Positions 5,070 to 5,562 of a stretch of DNA of 5,562 nucleotides are shown here, piece after piece. The notes under the pieces are model-generated. The model saw only the letters and a program-made list of their open reading frames with translations. It was not told the origin of the DNA and ran no database searches. The position numbers were made by a program, and so were the translations under genes. The first letter of the stretch is position 1. Every line of letters begins with the position of its first letter. Origin of the DNA: Coriobacteriia bacterium (lineage in GTDB: Bacteria > Actinomycetota > Coriobacteriia > Anaerosomatales > SLCP01); assembly GCA_007123455.1 (NCBI GenBank), contig SKKZ01000071.1, positions 1 to 5,562 on the forward strand, in the 5' to 3' direction.

Positions 5070-5263
5070 GTGCGCGCGCCACCGATGAACTCATGGCACT
5101 GAGTGGCGTGGTCTCTGTAGGCATCGGTCCGGGTCCGGACGGTGGAACAGCCGTGATCGTCGGCGTGAGCACTGTGTCTGCCGAGATGCGCGCGGTGCTT
5201 CCCGAGCGGATCGAAGGTGTCCCGGTGATCATCCGTGAGGTGGGAGAGATCGGTGCCCGGTAG
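5042..5263 (+). CDS. Small protein resembling the peptidase N-terminal domain
   Basis: The protein is 73 aa and starts at GTG 5042, with a strong GGAGGT at 5030-5035 placed 6 nt upstream inside the peptidase gene. It overlaps the peptidase end by 28 nt in another frame, so the two are surely co-transcribed and probably coupled. The pattern SGVVSVGIGPGPDGG (21-35), a short beta strand (AVIVGVS), VLPERIEGVPV (52-62) and a closing REVG parallels peptidase residues 22-78. There the matching pieces are ANVVATGVGFKETGG, EIGIVCSV, LVPRTVAGVPTDV and VATG. It therefore looks like a free-standing copy of that domain. It has no signal peptide, membrane segment or cysteine. A role as inhibitor, chaperone or partner of the peptidase is a guess. 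Reading as a real gene is well supported by the ribosome site and the similarity. Confidence 0.72.
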   Translation: MDRRETAKVSARATDELMALSGVVSVGIGPGPDGGTAVIVGVSTVSAEMRAVLPERIEGVPVIIREVGEIGAR

Positions 5264-5303
5264 GAACGTAGCGCCGACACGCCACCTGCTCACCGATTCG
5301 TTG

Positions 5304-5350
5304 GCACCGGCGAAACGCTCACACGGGTACACTACCCGTACGGCGGTGCC
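5304..5350. repeat. Nested palindromes upstream of the DUF2229-type gene
   Basis: Outer arms GGCACCG (5304-5310) and CGGTGCC (5344-5350) are perfectly complementary. Between them ACGGGTA (5324-5330) and TACCCGT (5334-5340) form a perfect 7-bp dyad around CAC. TACACT at 5329-5334, in the centre, resembles a -10 (4/6), with transcription predicted near 5341. A further 11-bp palindrome, CCCGGACCGGG, follows at 5349-5359. The element could be an operator/promoter for the next gene or a terminator lacking a T-run. The rest of the 126-nt gap shows nothing else. Confidence 0.45.
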
Positions 5351-5389
5351 CGGACCGGGGTCATCGCGAACCGAGGGAGTCGCATACTC

Positions 5390-5562
5390 GTGCAGGCAAC
5401 GGTAGGGCTACCGAGATCGCTGCTGTTCCATAAGTACCACGTGTTGTGGACCTCGTTTTTCGAGGCGCTCGACGTGGAGACGGTAACGAGCCCGCCGAGC
5501 AACCGGGCGATACTTGCGCGTGGCATCGAGCTGGCGGTCGACGAGACCTGCGTCCCGGTCAA
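5390..5562 (+). CDS. Acyl-CoA dehydratase activase-related protein (DUF2229 type), N-terminal fragment
   Basis: Only the first 57 codons are inside the window; the frame is open to the end. VGLPRSLLFHKYHVLWTSFFEAL (5-27), then SPPSNRAILARGIELAVDETCVPV (34-57) match the start of DUF2229-type proteins (family pattern roughly GIPRALLYYKYYPFW...VDETCLPVK). These are homologues of the 2-hydroxyacyl-CoA dehydratase system and its ATP-dependent activator, which use Fe-S clusters with cysteine ligands such as C54. They occur in anaerobes, often fused to or beside a BadF/HgdC-type activase. GTG 5390 is chosen because GAGGGAG (5373-5379) lies 10 nt upstream and no other start fits in frame. Whether this is the single-domain or the long fused form cannot be seen. 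Confidence 0.75.
   Translation, partial: MQATVGLPRSLLFHKYHVLWTSFFEALDVETVTSPPSNRAILARGIELAVDETCVPV

Noticed and set aside
1..5562. CRISPR array, tRNA/rRNA gene, insertion sequence or attachment site
   Set aside because: No spaced direct repeats, no transposase or integrase motif and no tRNA-like cloverleaf were seen by eye. The repeats found are short operator-type dyads.

Overview
The window is a high-GC bacterial chromosome segment with a clearly anaerobic gene content. It carries rubrerythrin with a PerR-type peroxide sensor, a corrinoid/ferredoxin pair, and the start of a 2-hydroxyacyl-CoA dehydratase/activase-type protein. High GC, GTG starts, a probable leaderless mRNA and the style of the proteins suggest a strict anaerobe, perhaps a deep-branching Actinomycetota (Coriobacteriia-like). 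That placement is inference; no rRNA or tRNA gene is present to test it.

Layout: (1) 1-200, the 3' end of hisG. (2) 289-762, a perR-type Fur-family gene, followed by rubrerythrin (886-1458). The rubrerythrin promoter has a near-perfect PerR box just downstream of its -10, and the gene ends at a GC-rich hairpin (1485-1520). (3) On the minus strand, 3221-1538, a compact arsR-hgcA-hgcB operon. The arsR stop and hgcA start overlap as ATGA, and hgcB starts 11 nt after hgcA with its own Shine-Dalgarno. HgcA has the diagnostic NVWCAAGK cap-helix motif and a multi-spanning membrane C-terminus. HgcB is a two-cluster ferredoxin with the HgcB-type CIECGAC motif. Together they are the gene pair needed for mercury methylation. 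A tandem pair of TCAA-N8-TTGA operators 19 bp apart covers the arsR promoter. (4) 3380-3964 (+), a beta-class carbonic anhydrase, divergent from the arsR operon. (5) 4053-5069 (+), a trypsin-fold serine peptidase without a signal peptide, overlapping a 73-aa protein (5042-5263) that looks like a free copy of the peptidase N-terminal domain. (6) 5304-5350, a nested palindromic element, then the first 57 codons of a DUF2229/acyl-CoA dehydratase activase-related protein running off the window.

How the parts work together: PerR probably represses rubrerythrin until peroxide appears. The ArsR protein (Cys-Leu-Cys in the first HTH helix, extra C-terminal Cys-Cys) probably represses its own operon with hgcAB and releases it when it binds a thiophilic metal or metalloid. 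HgcB is expected to pass electrons (and perhaps Hg(II)) to the corrinoid of membrane-bound HgcA, which transfers a methyl group to Hg(II). The most notable item is the complete metal-sensor-controlled hgcAB operon in a probable non-proteobacterial, high-GC host. The least explained is the peptidase plus free-domain pair.
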